Shown piece by piece: positions 34,557 through 37,767 of a stretch of DNA of 37,767 bases (position 1 is its first letter; each line of letters starts with the position of its first letter). This DNA is from Rikenellaceae bacterium (lineage in GTDB: Bacteria; Bacteroidota; Bacteroidia; Bacteroidales; UBA932), in contig JAAZIW010000005.1 in NCBI GenBank assembly GCA_012800665.1, forward strand, positions 1-37,767, read 5' to 3'. Made by a program: the position numbers and the translations under genes. The notes under the pieces were generated by a model that searched no databases, was not told the DNA's origin, and worked only from the letters and a program-made list of their open reading frames with translations.

Positions 34557-36104
34557 ATGGTTGGACAATACTTCAGGAGGGCACTAATTGCGTGCTTATT
34601 AACCCTCGCAGCCGAAATTACGCTTGCAGCTTTCGACACCGCAAATGTGAAAACATCTGCGGATGAGGTGTTTATACGCAAGTCTACTGTCATCCACTTC
34701 AAGGTTAATCTCTTCGAACCCGATAGAGCATATGAAAACAATGCAGCCAGCCTCGATTCTTTAGTAAGCTGGATTAATCGCATCAATGGCAATGAAAATG
34801 CCACACTCGAAAAAATAACAGTCCGTTCCGCCGCTTCTCCTGAAGGCGGGGATTCTTACAATCAAAGTCTTGCCGAAAAACGCGCCAGGTCAATTTCCCT
34901 TTTCATTATTGAAAATACCGGCGTGGATCGTTCCCTCATTATAGAAAATCCCGTAGGCTCCGATTACGAGGGCCTTCGCAATATGGTCGATACTGTTTCT
35001 TTCCAGTATAGAGACGAGGTTATCCATATTCTGGACAATACTCCTTTATACGTTTATAGGAATGGAAAAATAGTAGATAGTAAAAAGAAACAACTTATGG
35101 ATTTGCGCGGCGGTCGTCCTTGGTTTTGGATGCTGTCCAACCTGTACCCAAGCTTGCGCCGGACTAAAGTCGTGATAGACTACGCCGAGCGTATAAAAAG
35201 GCATTCAGAGCTCAAGGATACCGCCAAATCCATTTCTCCTACTGTTATCCCCACAGTCATAGATACCACATCTTTGGCTGCGGAGCCGGCAGTTAGAGAT
35301 AAAGTTAAAATTGTTTCTCCTGTTATTCCCACAGTCGCCGATACGACATCCGCGACTGTGGAGGTAACAGTTTCTGACATTCCTTCCGAAATCAAGGAGG
35401 TGATAGTCAGGGATACTGTCGTAATCAGAGATACTGTCATAATCAGAGACACGATCGTAATAAGGGATACAATCCGTATCTGCGATGCAATCGAGCCCGT
35501 TCCTGAAACCGTTCCCGACACTCTTGAAACCATTGTCCAACCAATAGATACCTTCGCTCAGCAGGATCTTATCAAGATATTCAAGGCAAGGGTTGCTTTC
35601 AGCACTAATGTATTGTACGACCTTGCCATCACCCCTAATTTCAGCATGGAGATTCCCATCGGCAGGCGTTGGAGCACGGGCTTTAACTATACCTTCCCAT
35701 GGTACGTTTGGGATGGCAATACACGCGCCTACGAAATTCTCCATTTGGATATTTTTGCCCGCTATTGGTTCAATCCTTCCGAAGCCCTTACAGGCTGGTT
35801 TGCAGGAGTGAATTTCGGCGGAGGCTATTTCGATATCCAGCCCAAGGGTGCAGGTTATCAGGGAGAAGCTTCTGTAATAAGCATAGAGGCGGGTTACAAC
35901 TGGTATATCAACAAGCATTGGCGCTTTACGCTCTCCGCCGCAGCCGGCTGGATGGGCGCCGGATATCGCAGGTACGATGCCATTAAGAGCACCTATACCC
36001 ACTTGGTAGAAAGGTATGAAGGCACCTATACATGGTACGGTCCCACCCGTCTGAATGTAGGCTTCACCTATGTGTTTGGTCGTAACGTAGTAAAGAATAA
36101 GTAA
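34557..36104 (+). CDS. DUF3575 domain outer-membrane protein with OmpA-like N-terminal region
   Basis: ORF 34521-36104; start at 34557 gives a cleaner signal peptide (MVGQYFRRALIACLLTLAAEITLA); AASPEGGDSYNQSLAEKRARSI OmpA-like; C-terminal KARVAFSTNVLYDLAITPNFSMEIPIGRRWS is DUF3575-type. Confidence 0.8.
   Translation: MVGQYFRRALIACLLTLAAEITLAAFDTANVKTSADEVFIRKSTVIHFKVNLFEPDRAYENNAASLDSLVSWINRINGNENATLEKITVRSAASPEGGDSYNQSLAEKRARSISLFIIENTGVDRSLIIENPVGSDYEGLRNMVDTVSFQYRDEVIHILDNTPLYVYRNGKIVDSKKKQLMDLRGGRPWFWMLSNLYPSLRRTKVVIDYAERIKRHSELKDTAKSISPTVIPTVIDTTSLAAEPAVRDKVKIVSPVIPTVADTTSATVEVTVSDIPSEIKEVIVRDTVVIRDTVIIRDTIVIRDTIRICDAIEPVPETVPDTLETIVQPIDTFAQQDLIKIFKARVAFSTNVLYDLAITPNFSMEIPIGRRWSTGFNYTFPWYVWDGNTRAYEILHLDIFARYWFNPSEALTGWFAGVNFGGGYFDIQPKGAGYQGEASVISIEAGYNWYINKHWRFTLSAAAGWMGAGYRRYDAIKSTYTHLVERYEGTYTWYGPTRLNVGFTYVFGRNVVKNK
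35400..35489 (+). repeat. 18-bp / hexapeptide tandem repeat ([VI]xIRDT)
   Basis: VIVRDT-VVIRDT-VIIRDT-IVIRDT-IRICDA inside the DUF3575 protein. Confidence 0.9.
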
Positions 36105-37225
36105 TGAGAAAGCTCAGGTCATACGTTCTTATGCTTCTCGCAGCTGTCGTTCTGGCGGCTACGGGTTGCGAGCGCAGACCTATGGAGGCAGACTACGTTC
36201 CCACCGTAAGGGTTATTGTGAAATGCGATTGGCAATACTTCTGCGAAGAGCCCACCGGTATGACCATGTACTTCTTCAGGGACGGCGAAGACACTCCACG
36301 TGTAATCAGTACTTCACAAGTAAACGATGTGGCGGTGAATCTTCCCGCAGGCCATTGGAGAATGTTCCTCATCAACCAGAGCGTTTACGAGTTTTCAAGC
36401 TACGAATTCTTCAGCATGAACAAATACGCTCAAGCTTTCGTGCGCCTTGCAGAGATTAAATCCAATTGGTACGTTCCGAGCAAAATCAAGTCAATAAGCA
36501 AAGAAACCTTTATCGGACACGACCCCGAGCACCTCGCCGTTGCCCTGGCAAGCGAGTTCGACATCACTCACGAAATGGTGGATCACTATCAATCGGCTTA
36601 TTACGAATATAAGACCAGACTGAAGAGCAAGGCCCCGGACAGCGAATTGGATTATTATCTGAGCGCTATGGACGAATACACATACGTTATCCCTGTAACG
36701 GCACGCGACATTATTTCCACCGTGAGGGCACGTATCTATATAAACAATATCAGAAGCTTGCGCTCCGTACGCGCCGCCCTTACCGGCATGGCTCAGAACT
36801 TTGTGCTTACCAAAGACAGGACGGATGAGGGGGATGTGGATCAGCTGCTCGAATCCTGGGTAGTAGAATTCGATGAAGAAGTCCCCACCCGCGGTTATAT
36901 AGAGTCGCAGGTTACCACCCTCGGTCTTCCGAATGGAGTTACCAGTGTAGAGGGAAGAGCGCCTGAGCTTAACTCGCTAGGACTCAATATGCTTATGAAA
37001 GACGGCAAAACCCTGTTGAAGTACGATTTTTTAGTGGGGCACAAGTTCCAAATCACCAAGGATGAAAGTGGATTGGGCTTGAGGCTGAATCTCTATTTGC
37101 AGGAAGGTTACGATAAAGACCCTGTAATAACATTGCCTGATGTGGTGGTAGAAGAGGGCGGCGGCGGATTCAAGGCTGATGTTGTGGATTGGGAAGATGA
37201 AATCAATGTCGGAATACCGATTTAA
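36104..37225 (+). CDS. DUF5119-like lipoprotein
   Basis: 373 aa; lipobox LAATGC; VRVIVKCDWQYFCEEPTGMTMYFFRDGED...LPAGHWRMFLINQS; start overlaps upstream stop by 1 nt. Confidence 0.75.
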   Translation: MRKLRSYVLMLLAAVVLAATGCERRPMEADYVPTVRVIVKCDWQYFCEEPTGMTMYFFRDGEDTPRVISTSQVNDVAVNLPAGHWRMFLINQSVYEFSSYEFFSMNKYAQAFVRLAEIKSNWYVPSKIKSISKETFIGHDPEHLAVALASEFDITHEMVDHYQSAYYEYKTRLKSKAPDSELDYYLSAMDEYTYVIPVTARDIISTVRARIYINNIRSLRSVRAALTGMAQNFVLTKDRTDEGDVDQLLESWVVEFDEEVPTRGYIESQVTTLGLPNGVTSVEGRAPELNSLGLNMLMKDGKTLLKYDFLVGHKFQITKDESGLGLRLNLYLQEGYDKDPVITLPDVVVEEGGGGFKADVVDWEDEINVGIPI

Positions 37226-37279
37226 TGTGATACGGCATCTTATATATATAAGGTTAGAAAATTTAAAAATCGAATAAAA

Positions 37280-37339
37280 ATGAAAGATTTGAAAAATAAT
37301 AAACAACAAATAATAAACAACAAAAACAAAAAATCATGA
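37280..37339 (+). other. Short upstream ORF (19 codons) overlapping fimbrillin start (ATGA)
   Basis: MKDLKNNKQQIINNKNKKS*; TGA stop overlaps the ATG at 37336. Confidence 0.35.
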
Positions 37340-37767
37340 AAAAGTATTTTGTTATCGCAGCAGCTGCTGCCCTTGTTCTTGGAGCATGCTCCAAGAACAT
37401 CATCGATGTAACCAGTACAGGAAATGTTATTGGTTTCAGTACTTACTCTCCCACGCCTACCAAGGCGGGCGGTTCATTTGTAACCGGCACCAACTTCAAC
37501 GGAGTTAACGCAGACGATCAGCTTATAGGTGTTTATGCCTATAACACAGGTAGTGCTACTTATGCTGATGCAACACACACACCGAACTTTATGAGTGATG
37601 TTAAGGTTAAACTTTTGGCTAATGGCGATTCACCTTCAACTGAGTATTCTCCGATACGCTATTGGCCTACCGATGAGGCTAACAACAAGCTTACCTTCTT
37701 TGCCTATTATCCAAATTTGGCGGGAAACAACATCACTAAGACGGCAGGCACCGGTCTCGTGGATTTC
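37336..37767 (+). CDS. Fimbrillin family protein (Mfa-like), partial at window edge
   Basis: MKKYFVIAAAAALVLGACSKNIIDVTSTGNVIGFSTYSPTPTKAGG...YSPIRYWPTDEANNKLTFFAYYP is the fimbrillin-type N-terminus; missed by the ORF track because it runs off the end. Confidence 0.88.
   Translation, partial: MKKYFVIAAAAALVLGACSKNIIDVTSTGNVIGFSTYSPTPTKAGGSFVTGTNFNGVNADDQLIGVYAYNTGSATYADATHTPNFMSDVKVKLLANGDSPSTEYSPIRYWPTDEANNKLTFFAYYPNLAGNNITKTAGTGLVDF

Noticed and set aside
1-37767. CRISPR array, rRNA operon, IS element or prophage
   Set aside because: No regularly spaced repeats, rRNA signatures, transposase, integrase or phage structural genes seen

Overview
This is a Bacteroidales-type chromosomal window. 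Evidence: TAnnTTTG -7 boxes, fimbrillin/DUF-family lipoproteins, a Bacteroidetes-like NrdD, NifJ and ParE. Positions 1-26 kb are mostly dense housekeeping gene sets. These are a minus-strand run of POT transporter, TIGR02757 protein, zeta-toxin-like kinase, TldD, TldE/PmbA and SlyD; then LpxL-like acyltransferase, PepD, GH36 alpha-galactosidase, NrdD/NrdG, rpsF-rpsR-rplI, an AMP-ligase with an acyltransferase, ParE, a ferredoxin / HTH-only LysR-like / PlsC operon, NifJ, FabD and tRNA-Arg(CCG). From about 26.4 kb to the end is accessory surface biology: a fimbrillin-like lipoprotein plus DUF4906-like large lipoprotein pair, an M16 peptidase, a DUF4493/DUF6359-like lipoprotein, and a divergent DUF3575/OmpA-like, DUF5119-like, fimbrillin operon that runs off the window edge. 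The best candidates for something less described are this split type V pilus-like locus, a 19-codon uORF with ATGA overlap to the fimbrillin start, an inverted-repeat block and possible attenuator upstream of nrdD, a structured rpsF leader, and an antitoxin-less zeta-like kinase inside a housekeeping operon. All family assignments come from reading motifs and were not checked against any database.
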